A DNA stretch of 64,000 nucleotides from Hevea brasiliensis (GCF_030052815.1 NC_079504.1:52968634-53032633); one strand, 5' to 3'. Shown: positions 12,183 to 25,020, numbered from the stretch's first letter. Numbers and translations are program-made. Notes: generated by a model from the letters alone, not told the origin.

Positions 12183-13186
12183 GAATAGAATGAGTACTCA
12201 TATTTTTGCTAGCTAGCAATGTTATTCCTCATTGGTCATCGACTTTTGGGACGAATTGAATACCTAATTAGCCATTGGCTTTTGGGACGAATTGAACCTT
12301 GGAACATGATTAAGTTGTGTGTGATTTATTGATATGTATTGTGAGATTGTGAAATGAATTTAAATTCTTATTGACATTCACTGTCTTTTGAATTTAACTA
12401 TGTTTTGATTTCTGAGATTTATTGTGATATTGTGTTAAATTCCTTATGACATTAATTGTCTTGAATTTAACTATGATTTTACGTATCCATCATTTATATG
12501 ATTTATGAATTGTGATTTAAAGTTGTATTTGGTTAATGTTGTGCACTGCGAGATATTGTCTCGTGATAGCTTTCATTCTTGTCGCAGTGTAGACAGACAG
12601 AGCGGCAGTTAAATTTGCTAGTACATTCAGCGAGAGATTATCGGGTATAATGAGTATATCACATTTTGCATTTTGTACTGTAATGTATGACAACTATATG
12701 TACATATTGTTCTTGGTTTTGAGCAGTTGTAAATTAAAATTGTACATTAAAGTAGTAAAGTAAATTATGAGATATTTTGGCTTGTAAAATTTGTACTGTA
12801 TTTCTTTATCTCAGCCTTTGAAAAATTATTGTGGATTGAGTTGAAAAACATATTGTGTTGAATTTTGTTGGGGTTTGAGACTGAGGAAAATATTGATGTG
12901 CTTTTTTTTTAGAGGTTTCCTGAAGAATTGTTTTATCCAAAATACAGATGGCACTCTGCCAAAATTTTTATAGAAATTTCTAATAATTCAAATGTGTTAG
13001 TTCTATCACTTCAGTTCAAAAAGTTTTTAACACCTGTAAATAGTGCTCACCACTGTAAAAAAAGAAGTAAGAAAAGTTTTAAAATCCCTTGTAGTATATT
13101 TAATGAGTTATAAGTAGACGAAGTTGGTAATTCATTAGGTATACTACGGGATCATGTTATGCCTTACAGAGGGGTAGGGTGTGACA
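12183..13186 (+). repeat. Truncated 3' end of another Gypsy LTR
   Basis: Directly after the LTR end at 12182, cgaatagaatgagtactc begins a block colinear with 50966-51967 of the Gypsy-2 3' LTR, ending ggtagggtgtgaca. It is closer to Gypsy-2 than to the Gypsy-1 LTR, so it is the 5'-truncated remnant of a separate insertion rather than part of the Gypsy-1 LTR. Confidence 0.75.
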
Positions 13187-13849
13187 CCTCAAATAAATAA
13201 AATTACAACCCAAATTATTACAACGCTTATAATACATGCCGCCAAAATAAAATTGATTATTCTATAACCCAAAGAAAAATAAAAGAAATAAATCCAATCA
13301 CATCGGTTTTTTATTGTTCATGATCATCCATCGTGCATATTACCATTTAATAATTAAATAAAACATATAAACTAAAATTAAATTGAATATCTCATATTCA
13401 AGTAAAAAATTCAGATTTGAATCTCATTCAAACAAATTTAAAAATTGAAATTTGAATCTTATTCAAACAAATTTAAAAATTCAGATTTGAATTTCATTCA
13501 AACAAGTTTTAAAATTCTGATTTGAATCTCATTCAAGGAAATTAAATTTAGAAACTCTTTTCAAATTTAAAACCTTGAAAACAATTTTTAAAATTTAATT
13601 GTGTGATTAAAATTCTTAATTAAATAATTTAATTAAGCATGAACCTAATTATGGGCCTTAAATACACAACAATTGTATATTGAAAGCCCAAACCATGTGC
13701 GCCCATGGAGTACCATTGATACCGCCACCATGGTGAGCACTTACATTCATTTTGCCACCATGGAATGTCCAACCAGCCTTGAATCAATCATAATTTGATC
13801 AAAATCACACAATTAAATCTCAATAAACAATCTAAATGGCAAATGTAGT
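13187..13849 (-). other. Copia family B leader fragment
   Basis: Colinear with the PBS-proximal part of the leaders at 1200-2031 and 21700-22517. It keeps a shortened hairpin array (about four units, 13410-13545) and ends at the PBS. It is cut off on the left where the Gypsy LTR fragment ends, so gag of this element is gone. Confidence 0.75.
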
Positions 13850-13862
13850 GGCTCTGATACCA
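13850..13862 (-). promoter_or_regulatory. Primer binding site of Copia B (minus)
   Basis: The reverse complement is tggtatcagagcc, two bases from the LTR that begins at 13865. It shows that this LTR is the 5' LTR of a minus-strand element. Confidence 0.88.
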
Positions 13863-15082
13863 ATTGAAGAAGCAGAAGCATGGTGATTAGTTCATTAGAG
13901 CATTGAATTTCAAAAATTTTCTTCTAAGGTTACATGCATCATGCGACATTTCTTATGTGCCTAATTAATAACAATTCTCAATTGCATATTAAAACACTTT
14001 TAATATGTATTAGGATCTATGTTTTCCATTCAAGATTGTGAATTAACAAATTAATTCATTTAAACCGTAGTTTAAAAGAGGAGTTAGAGCACTAACCTCT
14101 TTGATGCACTATGAATGTAATTGGTACCTTTAGGACCACCTAGGACCCAAAGTGTTGTCCCTCTAGCTTATCCACACCAAGATCACCAATGGCCAGCCCC
14201 CAATTTGCTTCTCAAGCCTTTGGTAACCAATTATAAATTGGATTTTTGCTTCTAGAGAGGTAGTATGTATGTATAGGACACTAGAAACAATTTTTAGCAA
14301 TTTTAATTCAAAGATTTTAGGTTATTCTCTTTGAATTGATGAGAAAACAAGAAGAGGAGAGGGAGAGAAAAGGTTTCGCCACCTTGGAGAGGCTAGAGAG
14401 AAAATATCTTGTTTCTTCTTTTCTTTTCGCTTCTATAATTAGGTCAAGCAATCACTTAAACCCTTTGCCACATGTCGTCACCACATTGCATCTTATTTTT
14501 AATTGACCTAATCACATTAAGCGAAGTGTTAAAGCTAGACTTAATCTTGACATTGATCACCTTGCACGAAAGGAAGACAAATGGCAAACTTATATGATGC
14601 CATGTGTCACCATCTCATGGTGCCACATGTCACCATGTGAAATGACCAAATTACTCTTATGTTGTAATTTTGAGTTCTCAACCCAAAATCATTATCTCTC
14701 CCCTTCAAATCAATTTATATAGAATATAAATCAATTAATTAATCTCTATTAATTAATTTCTAACAATTAAATTCATATTTAAACACTTTAAATATAAATT
14801 TAACTTATACTATACATCCAATAACCTAGACTTAATTTCAAGTCATGCTAGGGACTTTGCAGTCTTATTGCAAACCAAACCTATTTAATTAATTAATTAA
14901 ACTCTTTAATTAATCAATTAAATCACATTTTACTTGGTAATTATCTTGTGTATGTGTGTGACTTACTAGGCTCATCACTAATTGGTAATGAGATATGATA
15001 TTAACTCTTAATATCATCAGAACATTTTCTTATCCTAAATGATTTCTCTAAATTATTTTAGGCATCTCATAGACCATGGTTG

Positions 15083-17186
15083 TGAAGGAACGAAAGCGTG
15101 AAAAACACAAGTTTATACCATTGAATTCAAAAATTTTCACCTAGGGTCACATGCATCATGCAAGATTTATTTTTATCTATTTGGTTTCAATGATAAACAA
15201 CATATTAAAACTCTTTTAATATGTTTTTGGATCTGTATTTGCCATTTAAGATTTTAAAATTAATCAGATTAATTTTAGAACCCTAGATTAAATCAAGAAC
15301 GATTACACTAACCTCTTGATGCACTGTAGCGTGTCTACGCCTTTGAGATTCGTCTTCAGGACACCAGATGTTGTCCCTCTAGCTTGTCCACACCAAGAAC
15401 ACCTATGGCAGCCCTTGAACAGCTTCTAAAGCCTTTTCTATTAATTAGAAATTCAAGTTCTGCCTTTTAAGAGATTAGAGATGTAAACAGGACACTAGAA
15501 ACAATTCCTAGTATTCTTAATTCAAGAGATTGATGGCTAATCTCTTTGAATTGATGAGAGATGAAGAGAAATAGCTGGAGAGGCTCAAAGTGGCGTGACA
15601 AATGAGAGGAGAGGCTGCTGGTTATTTTTTCTTTTCATAACCACACTTAAATAGCTAGGTTAACACATTAAACCCTTGCCACATGTCACCCTTTGATTAG
15701 CTCTAGGTTTAAGTGACCCAATCACATTGTGCCAAGTGTCAAACCTATATTTAATCTTGATTTTAATCATCTTACATGATTAAAAAAAAAAACATTTGGC
15801 AAGCTTATGTGTAATCCCATGTGTCACCATCTCATGGTGCCACGTGTCACACTGTGAAATGACCAAAATGCCCCTGTGTCTTAATTTTGAGTTCTTAACC
15901 CAAAATAATTATTTTCTTCTTCTAATTAATTTATATCAAATATAAATTAATTAATTAATCTCTATTAATTAATTTCTCATCAATTAAATTCATATTTAAA
16001 CACTTTAAATATAAATTTAATTTATACTACACATCCAATAATCTAGATTTGGTTTCAAGTCATGCTAGGGACTTTGCAATTTAATTGCAAACCAAACCTA
16101 TTTAATTAATCAATTAAACTCTTTAATTAATTAATTAAATCATATTTAAATAGGTGATAACTTGTGTATGTGTGTGACTTACTAGGCTCATCACTAATTG
16201 GCAATGAGACATGATATCAACTCTTAATATCATCAGAACTCTTTCTTACCATAAATGATTTCTCTAAATCATTTTATGAACCTCATAGACCATGGTTAAC
16301 ACCTAGCATAGCATGCCATGGCCACCCAATTAGTAATAAGGTTTACCTTAAATGAACCTATAATCATATGTTACCATGCACTAGAATCTCTCTGTTACAA
16401 AATCCCAACTCAAGTCGAGTCATGGTTTATGTCAAACTCCATTTGCTATGAATATTATGTTCTCTTTTAATTCCAGTTCTTGATTAAAAGATTTTCTCAT
16501 CGAAACTCTTTTACGAATAAATCTATCTGTCTGGCCAGAACTTGAAACATTAAGAACAATTAAATGAACATAGGATTTTATCTCTATTTACTTAGAGAGC
16601 AGATTCCATCTTGATCAACACCTACCTCCATATATAACTAGTAGGAGCCAACACATGGCCATATACCCATACACAGTACAAGAATGAAAGCAGTATCAAA
16701 CTCAAACTACCTATATACAAGATAACTGTGCTATCTCATGTCTAAAGATTATATGCACTGATATGATTTATGACAAAACATTGACAAGAGTAAACTCCAT
16801 GTTCTTGTCATAAGTGTCACCGTTCGGCCTACTTATCATTTATAAGTGCCTATCATGTTTGTCATATGGCATGAGACTCACCATTCCATCTTATTTATAT
16901 CTCATATAAATAACTTGGGAACAAACATGAATACAATCTTTCTGGATAAGTCATGTCCTTATTATGAAGTATCCTCGATTGTGAACCTATTTATGATACT
17001 TCGTGCTAGAAATATTGTCACTCATATTCTTAACAACTTAAGAATAATATTTCTAACAAAATATCAATGGACCTTTTCTATTACACATAAATATATTATG
17101 TAAACGGAAAAGTGGAAATACCATTTATTAATAAAATATGTGCAAGATACATACTAAATGATATGCTCTAGGGCATACTACTAACA
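15083..17186 (-). repeat. Copia A 3' LTR (2104 bp)
   Basis: Begins tgaaggaacgaaagcgtg and ends catactactaaca on the plus strand, i.e. TG...CA when reversed. It is followed by the polypurine tract and the stop codon of pol. Confidence 0.93.
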
Positions 17187-17200
17187 ATCTCCCACTAGCA
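17187..17200 (-). promoter_or_regulatory. Polypurine tract of Copia A
   Basis: The reverse complement is gctagtgggagat, purine-rich next to the 3' LTR. Identical or near-identical tracts lie beside the LTRs of families B and C. Confidence 0.8.
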
Positions 17201-18932
17201 CTAGAGCCATTCATTACAATATCTTAGACCTATCTTCTCAAGATGTCGGTCTAACTGAGCTTGTGACAAAGGTTTAGTGAATGGATCAGCTGGATTTTCA
17301 GCTGATGCTATTTTCTACATGGCTATATCGCCTTGCCCAACTATATCTCTGATAATGTGGTAGTGCCTTTCTATGTGTTTGGATTTTGGGTGAGACCTTA
17401 GTTCCTTAGCCTGTATGACTACTCCACTGTTGTCACAGTGTAATGGAACTGCTAACTCAATGGAAGGAACTACTATAAGTTCTGTCACGAACTTCTTTAT
17501 CCAAAGCGACTTCCTTTGCGGCATCGATGCAAGAATATACTCGACCTCTGTAGTGGAATCTGCAATGCGTGCTCTGTTTGGAACTCTTCCAACCGATCGC
17601 ACCTCCATTACAAATGAACACATATCCAGAGGTAGACTTTCTATCATCGATATCTGATTGGAAATCAGAATCAGTATAACCATCCAATTGCAAGTCTCCA
17701 CCTCCATAAATCAAGAATAAATCCTTAGTTCTTCTCAAGTACTTAAGGATATTCTTGATAGCTATCCAGTGTTCCAAACCTGGATTGGATTGATACCTGC
17801 TAGTCAAACTAACAGCATATGCGATATCCGGCCTAGTACACAACATTGCATACATTAAACTTCCAATAAAAGCACATGGAATCCTGGCCATCTTATCTCT
17901 TTCTTCAGGTGTCTTTGGAGACATCTCTTTAGAAAGATGGATACCATGTCTCACTGGTAACACTCCTCTCTTGGAATCAAGCATGTTAAACCTCTTTAAC
18001 ACCTTTTCCAAGTATAGACTTTGGGATAAACCAATTATTCTTTTCTCTCTATCTCTATAGATGCGAATCCCAAGAATATAGGTTGCCTCCCCTAAGTCTT
18101 TCATGGAGAATGTATTTGACAACCATACCTTTATAGTCGTCAACATACCTGTGTCATTACCCATCAACAGTATGTCATCCACATATAAGACAAGGAAAGT
18201 GATAGCACTATCACTAACCTTCTTATATACACATGGCTCATCCTTATTTTTGATAAAACCAAAGGATTTAATGGCTTCATCAAAACGGATGTTCCAACTC
18301 CTCGAAGCTTGTTTCAACCCATAAATAGATCGCTTTAGCTTGCATACCTTGGAACCATCTTGGGATTCAAATCCCTTAGGTTGTTCCATGAAAATGTTTT
18401 CTTCAATGTATCCATTGAGAAAAGCTGTTTTGATATCTATCTGCCAAATCTCATAATCATAGTACGCAGCTATTGCTAATAAAATCCTAATTGATTTAAG
18501 CATGGCAACAGGCGAGAAAGTCTCCTCATAGTCGATTCCTTGCCTTTGGCGAAACCCTTTCGCTACTAGCCTTGCTTTATAGGTCTCTACTTTTCCATCA
18601 GAACCAATTTTCTTCTTGAAAACACATTTGTTCCCTATAGGTACAATACCTTCAAATGGGTCAACAAGATCCCAAACTTGATTCTTATACATGGAATCAA
18701 TCTCGGATTTCATAGCATCAATCCATTTTGAAGAGTCTATATCTGATATAGCTTCTTCATAGGTAAGTGGATCATCTCCATGATCTACTTCTTCATGAGT
18801 AGACAACTCTTGTTCTTCTTCATGAAGAAAACCATATCTCACTGGTGGGTGAGATACCCTGGTTGTTCTACGAGGAACAGCCGTAGATGTTTCCTCAACG
18901 GGTATAGGTTTACTAGATGGATCTATATCCAT
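17201..18932 (-). pseudogene. Copia A pol: reverse transcriptase and RNase H
   Basis: The minus strand is open from 18932 to 17457 (491 aa), then shifts frame for the last part, ending at TAG 17201-17203 after ...EWL. RT (RVT_2 type) shows WIDAMKSEIDSMYKNQVWDLV, YKARLVAKGFRQRQGIDYEE, DIKTAFLNG, the catalytic LYVDDIL and KDLGEATYILGI. RNase H shows YTDSDFQSD, then, after the shift at about 17640-17460, the EAEY-like helix and the PLHCDNSG block. The frameshifted part contains catcgatgc and accgatcgc, where sister elements have CTG-containing sequence, so the break may be a sequence error. It makes cDNA from element RNA in the particle. Confidence 0.9.
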
Positions 18933-19860
18933 CGATGCATTGGTTGGTCAGAATTCTCCGATTCTAACTATATTTGCCTTCCTTTGACTCCTTCTTGATC
19001 AAACTGTTGTTCGAGAAATGTGGCATCTCTACTTATCACAACCTTTTGTGAAGTAGGCAAATAAAAATAATATCCAAAACTATCTTTTGGATATCCATCA
19101 AATAGACCCTTTTCTGATCTGGTCTCAAATTTATCAGTGTTGACTTTTGATATAATGGACAACCCCAAATCTTAACATGCTTAAGACTTGGTTTTCTTCC
19201 ATGCCATATCTCATAAGGTGTGGAAGAAAGCGATTTTGATGGAATCCTATTCGAATATACAAAGTGATTCTAATGCAAATCCTCAAAGGAGATTGGCATA
19301 TCAGTATAGCTCATCGTACTACGTACCATATCTAATAGGGTACGATTTCTCCTTTCAGATACACCATTCAGCTGTGGTGTTCCTGGAGGAGTCAGCTGAG
19401 AAACAATGCCATGCTCTCTCAACTATTAATCAAATTCAGTACTCAAATATTCACCTCCACGATTTGATCGAAGAGCTTTAATATTCTTTCCTGTTTGATT
19501 TTCTACTTCAGATTTAAATTCTTTGAACTTTTCAAAGATTCATGTTTGTATTTCATCAAATACAAATACCCAAACCTTGATTTATCATCAAGAAAGGTAA
19601 TAAAATAATGAAAGCCCCTCTAGCCATTTCTTTAAATGGACCACATACATCATTATGTATTAGCTCCAAAATATTTTCACTCTTAGCCTGTCCAATAAAG
19701 GGTGATCTAGTCATTTTGCCACAAGGCAAGATTCATAAGTTGGAGTAGGCTAAGAGCCCAATGACGATAGAATCCCCATTTTCTCCAGTTTTGCAATCCT
19801 ATCTTCTGCAACATGACATAACCTTAAGTGCCAAATATATTTTGAACTTGAGTTGGTTTT
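18933..19860 (-). pseudogene. Copia A pol: pre-integrase and integrase, frameshifted
   Basis: Fragments in all three minus frames. About 19860-19700 gives WHLRLCHVAEDRIAKLEKMG, the gag_pre-integrase HHCC start, followed by a MTRSPFIGQAKS segment. About 19660-19480 matches the D-containing DVCGPFKEMARG start of the integrase core. 19168-18968 gives the conserved tail FETRSEKGLFDGYPKDSFGYYFY and then the variable linker to RT. Stops and frameshifts are many (for example an in-frame TAG/TGA cluster at 19740-19760). It cannot give an active integrase as assembled. Confidence 0.85.
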
Positions 19861-19892
19861 CACCATGGCATTGCATTCTTTTAGATTGCTAT

Positions 19893-19995
19893 ACTCTAGC
19901 CGATGGAAACACTTTCTTCGGCAATGGAAACGCTTTCTGTTGGCAATGGAAACACTTTCCTATTGGCGGTGGAAACACTTTCCTTTGCCTTTGTC
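19893..19995 (-). repeat. Small tandem repeat derived from the zinc-knuckle codons
   Basis: Four copies of a unit around gaaagtgtttccattgcc (22-24 bp apart, read on the minus strand). In one frame the unit encodes K-C-F-H-C, the start of a Copia CX2CX4HX4C knuckle; the rest of the knuckle and the whole protease are absent. It lies exactly where gag should run into protease. Confidence 0.7.
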
Positions 19996-20742
19996 ACTTT
20001 GGTCTTCCCTTCTGTTTAGCTATTTTCTTGGAAGGACCAGAATCGAGGTTTCTTTTTCTTATTGCCCTTCTTCTTGTTGGACTTTCCAGTGAAGAAGATG
20101 CAACCAAAGCTACCTCTTTTCCTTTATTGCCTGGCATATTCTTTTGGGCAATAACCAGCATGTTGAATAAACCAGCTAAGGTGCATTCCTGTTTAGTCAT
20201 CTGGAAATTTGTCACAAAATTTCCAAAAGACTCAGGAAGGGACTGAAGGATCAAATCCGTCTGTAGTTGGAAATCCATGTTGAAGTCAAGATATTCCAAC
20301 TGCTCAATCAGCCGAATCATCTTGTGGACATGATCCCCAACATTCTGTCCCTCAAACATCCTCATGCGGAACAGCTGCCTAGATATCTCATACCTAGCAT
20401 TCCTACTGTGCTCACCATACAACTCTTGTAGGTGAAGGAGGATCTCACTTGCACTCTGCAAGTTTTCATGCTGCTTCTGTAACTCATTACTCATGGAAGC
20501 AAACATGTAACACTTAGCTCTCATATCATGCTCCTTCCACTTATCCAAAGTTTCATGTTCCTCTTAAGTGGCCTCTGGAGGTAAGGGACCAGGAACATTT
20601 GAATCTAGAACATATCCTATATGTTCAAGGTTCAGGACAAGTTTCAAATTTCTTAGCCAATCGCATGATTAGGTCCTGTCAACCTATTGTGATCAAGTAT
20701 GCTTGCAAGGATATTGGATGGTGGTGGTTGTTTTGTGCTCAT
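19994..20742 (-). pseudogene. Copia A gag, N-terminal to pre-knuckle part
   Basis: The start ATG is at 20742 (MSTKQPPPSNIL...). A frameshift lies near 20665 (the copy at 1-262 is one base longer there), and a nonsense codon at about 20565 is TAA where the other copy has CAA. From 20548 to 19994 it is open: LYGEHSRNARYEISRQLF, MRMFEGQNVGDHVHKMIRLI, EQLEYLDFNM, LQTDLILQSLPESF, NFQMTKQECTLAGLFNML. This is the UBN2 / retrotran_gag capsid type common in Copia. It ends in a K/R-rich tail and the knuckle remnants. Confidence 0.9.
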
Positions 20743-22517
20743 TTTTATCGTAAAATTAATCGCAGAAAATAACCAGATCAATTAGTAAATGTATCATGTA
20801 ATTAACCAAAATGATTATGGTCTTTTAATCAAATTGGTCCTCCCACTAACTTAGCGAATCCTACACTTCCAAAGTAGAAAACGGAAATCCTAGTTGGTTG
20901 GATTTCTAGTGGGTGATTGAATTCTTATAATTCTATTGATCATCCTCAGGTACATCCATTATTGGAATTACAATAAACTATAAGTGAGAAACTCCTTGCC
21001 CATCACATCTCATGTGAGGTTCAATCCTTTACTTAGCCCCTAATGCTCAAAATCTCAGGTACATCCATTATTGACTTATCTTGCATTAGTTAAGTTGATC
21101 CCATTGAGCCAGTAATTATGCAAATAATTTTAATGTCCTCAGGTACATCCAATATTGGCCACTAAACCATTTACATATTTACAACATCTCATGCTTAACA
21201 ATTATTCTTAAGAAAATCTCTTAAATTAATTGCATCTCATGCAACTATTTAAAATTTCTTAAAATAATTGCCCCAATGGAGGGCCTATGTTATAATTACT
21301 TTAATTATAGCATTTCCAACTTAATCATTTGTTTGGAAGATTTTATGGTCATTCTAATTACTATTAAGGTCTCACTTTGCACATTATCCATTTAGCATGC
21401 ATATATCATATAATTGCATACATTCCCATACATCTCATGCATTCATGGATAAGCAGTAAATATGGTATGATCATGGAATTTCTAAGGGATTCAATTCTGA
21501 GCCACCAAGAATTGAATCAGGGCATTCCTAAGTGCATTTCATTCATTCATTCATTTTACAAGAGTTGCTGAAGGAGTACATAATCAACACTTGATCTTAA
21601 ATTCCTCCCACTGGTCCCACCAATGCTCTTAACTTCCTTGAACTTCTTGCAATCCAATATTACATGGTAATCCTTGGCATACCAAGGCGAATTTACAAGA
21701 ACTTAAATAAATGAAATTACAACCCAAAAATTATTACAAACTTAATAATACATGGCCAAAATAAATTAAAATAAATTAATTAATTTACAATCCCAAAGAA
21801 ACATAAAAGAAATAAATCCAATCACATTGGTCTTTTATAGTCCATGATCATCCATCATGAATATCACTATTTAACAATTAAATAAAACATACATACTTAA
21901 ATTAAATTGAATATCTCATATTCAACTTAAAAATCCAGATTTGAATATGATTCAAATAAATTTAAAAATTTAGATTTGAATCTCATTCAAACAAATTTAA
22001 AAATTCAGATTTGAATCACATTCAAACAACTTTAAAAATTCAGATTTGAATCACATTCAAATATTTTTTAAAAAATCAGATTTGAATCACATTCAAATAT
22101 TTTTTAAAAAAATCAGATCTGAATTTTATTCAATCAATTTTAAAAAATCAGATTTAAATATGATTCAAACAACTTTAAAAATTCAGATTTGAATCACATT
22201 CAAACAACTTTTAAAATTCATATTTGAATCACATTCAAACATTTTTTAAAATTCTGATTTGAATCATAATTTAATTGTGTGATAAAAATTCTAATTAAAC
22301 AATTTAATTAGACATAAAATGGATCTTAAATCATACAACAATTGCACATTCACCATCCATTTACCTTTGCACACCATTGTGATGCATCAACCATGCGCAC
22401 TATGGTGTTCATCATTTGTGCCGCCACTTTGACTTTGCAACCAGCAATAAACTCTTGATCTCATGATCAAACACACAATTAAATCATATAAACATCAATC
22501 TAAATGGCAAATATAGT
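20743..22517 (-). other. Copia A 5' leader with hairpin array (21921-22270)
   Basis: Untranslated leader between PBS and gag, 1.8 kb. 21921-22270 contains nine to ten units of about 35 bp, each a small inverted repeat (tttgaat / attcaaa). The PBS-distal part has isolated motifs shared with 263-1400. No credible coding. Confidence 0.82.
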
Positions 22518-22529
22518 GGCTCGATACCA
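22518..22529 (-). promoter_or_regulatory. Primer binding site of Copia A, one base short
   Basis: Reads ggctcgatacca where the other copies (2032-2044, 13850-13862) read ggctctgatacca. The missing T lies in a CTG and breaks pairing with the tRNA 3' end; it is one of the recurrent CTG-to-CG changes. Confidence 0.8.
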
Positions 22530-22531
22530 AT

Positions 22532-24607
22532 TGAAGGAACAGGCGTGAAAAACACAAGTTTATACCATTGAATTCAAAAATTTTCACCTAGGGTCACATG
22601 CATCATGCAAGATTTATTTTTATCTATTTGATTTCAATTATAAACAACATATTAAAACTCTTTTAATATGTTTTTGGATCTGTATTTGCCATTTAAGATT
22701 TTAAAATTAATCAGATTAATTTTAGAACCCTAGATTAAATCAAGAACGATTACACTAACCTCTTGATGCACTGTAGCGTGTCTGCGCCTTTGAGATTCGT
22801 CTTCAAGACACCAGATGTTGTCCCTCTAGCTTGTCCACACCAAGAACACCTATGGCAGCCCTTGAACAGCTTCTAAAGCCTTTTCTATTAATTAGAAATT
22901 CAAGTTCTGCCTTTTAAGAGATTAGAGATGTAAACAGGACACTAGAAACAATTCCTAGTGTTCTTAATTCAAGAGATTGATGGCTAATCTCTTTGAATTG
23001 ATGAGAGATGGCGTGACAAATGAGAGGAGAGGCTGCTGGTTATTTTTTCTTTTCATAACCACACTTAAATAGCTAGGTTAACACATTAAACCCTTGCCAC
23101 ATGTCACCCTTTGATTAGCTCTAGGTTTAAGTGACCCAATCACATTGTGCTAAGTGTCAAACCTATATTTAATCTTGATTTTAATCATCTTACATGATTA
23201 AAAAAACATTTGGCAAGCTTATGTGTAATCCCATGTGTCACCATCTCATGGTGCCACGTGTCACACTGTGAAATGACCAAAATGCCCCTGTATCTTAATT
23301 TTGAATTCTTAACCCAAAATAATTATTTTCTTCTTCTAATTAATTTATATCAAATATAAATTAATTAATTAATCTCTGTTAATTAATTTCTCATCATTTA
23401 AATTCATATTTAAACACTTTAAATATAAATTTAATTTATACTACACATCCAATAATCTAGATTTGGTTTCAAGTCATGCTAGGGACTTTGCAATTTAATT
23501 GCAAACCAAACCTATTTAATTAATCAATTAAACTCTTTAATTAATTAATTAAATCATATTTAAATAGGTGATAACTTGTGTATGTGTGTGACTTACTAGG
23601 CTCATCACTAATTGGCAATGAGACATGATATCAACTCTTAATATCATTAGAACTCTTTCTTACCATAAATGATTTCTCTAAATCATTTTATGAACCTCAT
23701 AGACCATGGTTAACACCTAGCATAGCATGCCATGGCCACCCAATTAGTAATAAGGTTTACCTTAAATGAACCTATAATCATATGTTACCATGCACTAGAA
23801 TCTCTCTGTTACAAAATCCCAACTCAAGCTGGAGTCATGGCTTATGTCAAACTCCATTTGCTATGAATATTATGTTCTCTTTTAATTCCAGTTCTTGATT
23901 AAAAAGATTTTCTCATCAAAAACTCTTTTCTGAATAAATCTATCTGTCCTGGCCAGGAACTTGAAACATCAAGAACAATTAAATGAATATAGGATTTTAT
24001 CTCTATTTACTTAGAGGAACAGATTCCACCTTGATCAACACCTACCTCAATATATAACTTGTTGGAGCCAACACATGCCCATATACCCATACACAGTACA
24101 AGTATGAAAGCAGTATCAAACTCAAACTACCTATATAAAAGATAACTGTGCTATCTCAGGTCTAAAGATTATATGCACTGATATGATTTATGACAAAACA
24201 TTGACAAGAGTAAACTCCATGTGCTTGTCATAAGTGTCACTGGTTCGGCCTACTTATCATTTATAAGTGCCTATCATGTTTGTCATATGGCATGAGACTC
24301 ACCATTCCATCTTATTTATATCTCATATAAATAACTTGGGAACAAACATGAATACAATCTTTCTGGATAAGTTATGTCCTTATTATGAAGTATCCTCGAT
24401 TGTGAACCTATTTATGATACTTCGTGCTAGAAATATTGTCACTCATATTCTTAACAACTTAAGAATAATATTTCTAACAAAATATCAATGGACCTTTTCT
24501 ATTACACATAAATATATTATGTAAACGGCAAAGTGGAAATGCCATTTATTAATAAAATATGTACAAGATACATACTAAATGATATGCTCTAGGGCATACT
24601 ACTAACA
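22532..24607 (-). repeat. Copia A 5' LTR (2076 bp)
   Basis: Same family as 15083-17186. The inner end tgaaggaacaggcgtg is shortened by two bases, and about 30 bp are deleted near 23010. The outer end ctactaaca is followed by target duplication ggttg. Confidence 0.93.
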
Positions 24608-25020
24608 GGTTGACACCTAGCATAGCGTGCCATGGCCACCCAATTAGTAAAAAGGAATACCTTAAATGAACCTTTAATAATATGTTACCATGCACTAGAA
24701 TCTCTCTGTTATAAAATCCCAATTCGAGCTGGGGTCATGGTTTATGTCAAACCCTATTTGCTATGAATATTTTGTTCTCTTTTAATTCCAGTTATTGATT
24801 AATTACATTTTCCTATTAGAAACTCTTTTCTGATTAAATCTGTCTGTCTTGGCTAGGAACTTGAAACATCAAGAATAATTAAATGAACATATCCATATAT
24901 AACTAGTAGGAGCCAACACATTTACTTAGGGTAACAAATTCCATCTTGATCAACACCTATCTCCATATATAACTAGTAGGAGCCAACACATGCCCATATA
25001 CCCATACACAGTATAAGTAT

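Larger units (their letters stand above)
15083..24607 (-). mobile_element. Copia element A, complete with both LTRs (9525 bp)
   Basis: Minus-strand order from the right: 5' LTR 22532-24607, PBS, 1.8 kb leader, gag, a collapsed knuckle/protease region, integrase, RT-RNase H, PPT, 3' LTR 15083-17186. Target duplication ggttg at 15078-15082 and 24608-24612 falls within the family B LTR, and the flanks join into uninterrupted LTR sequence. The LTRs are near-identical apart from small indels and a deletion of about 30 bp in the right one (about 23010). The coding region has stops, frameshifts and a missing protease, so as assembled it is not autonomous. Confidence 0.95.
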
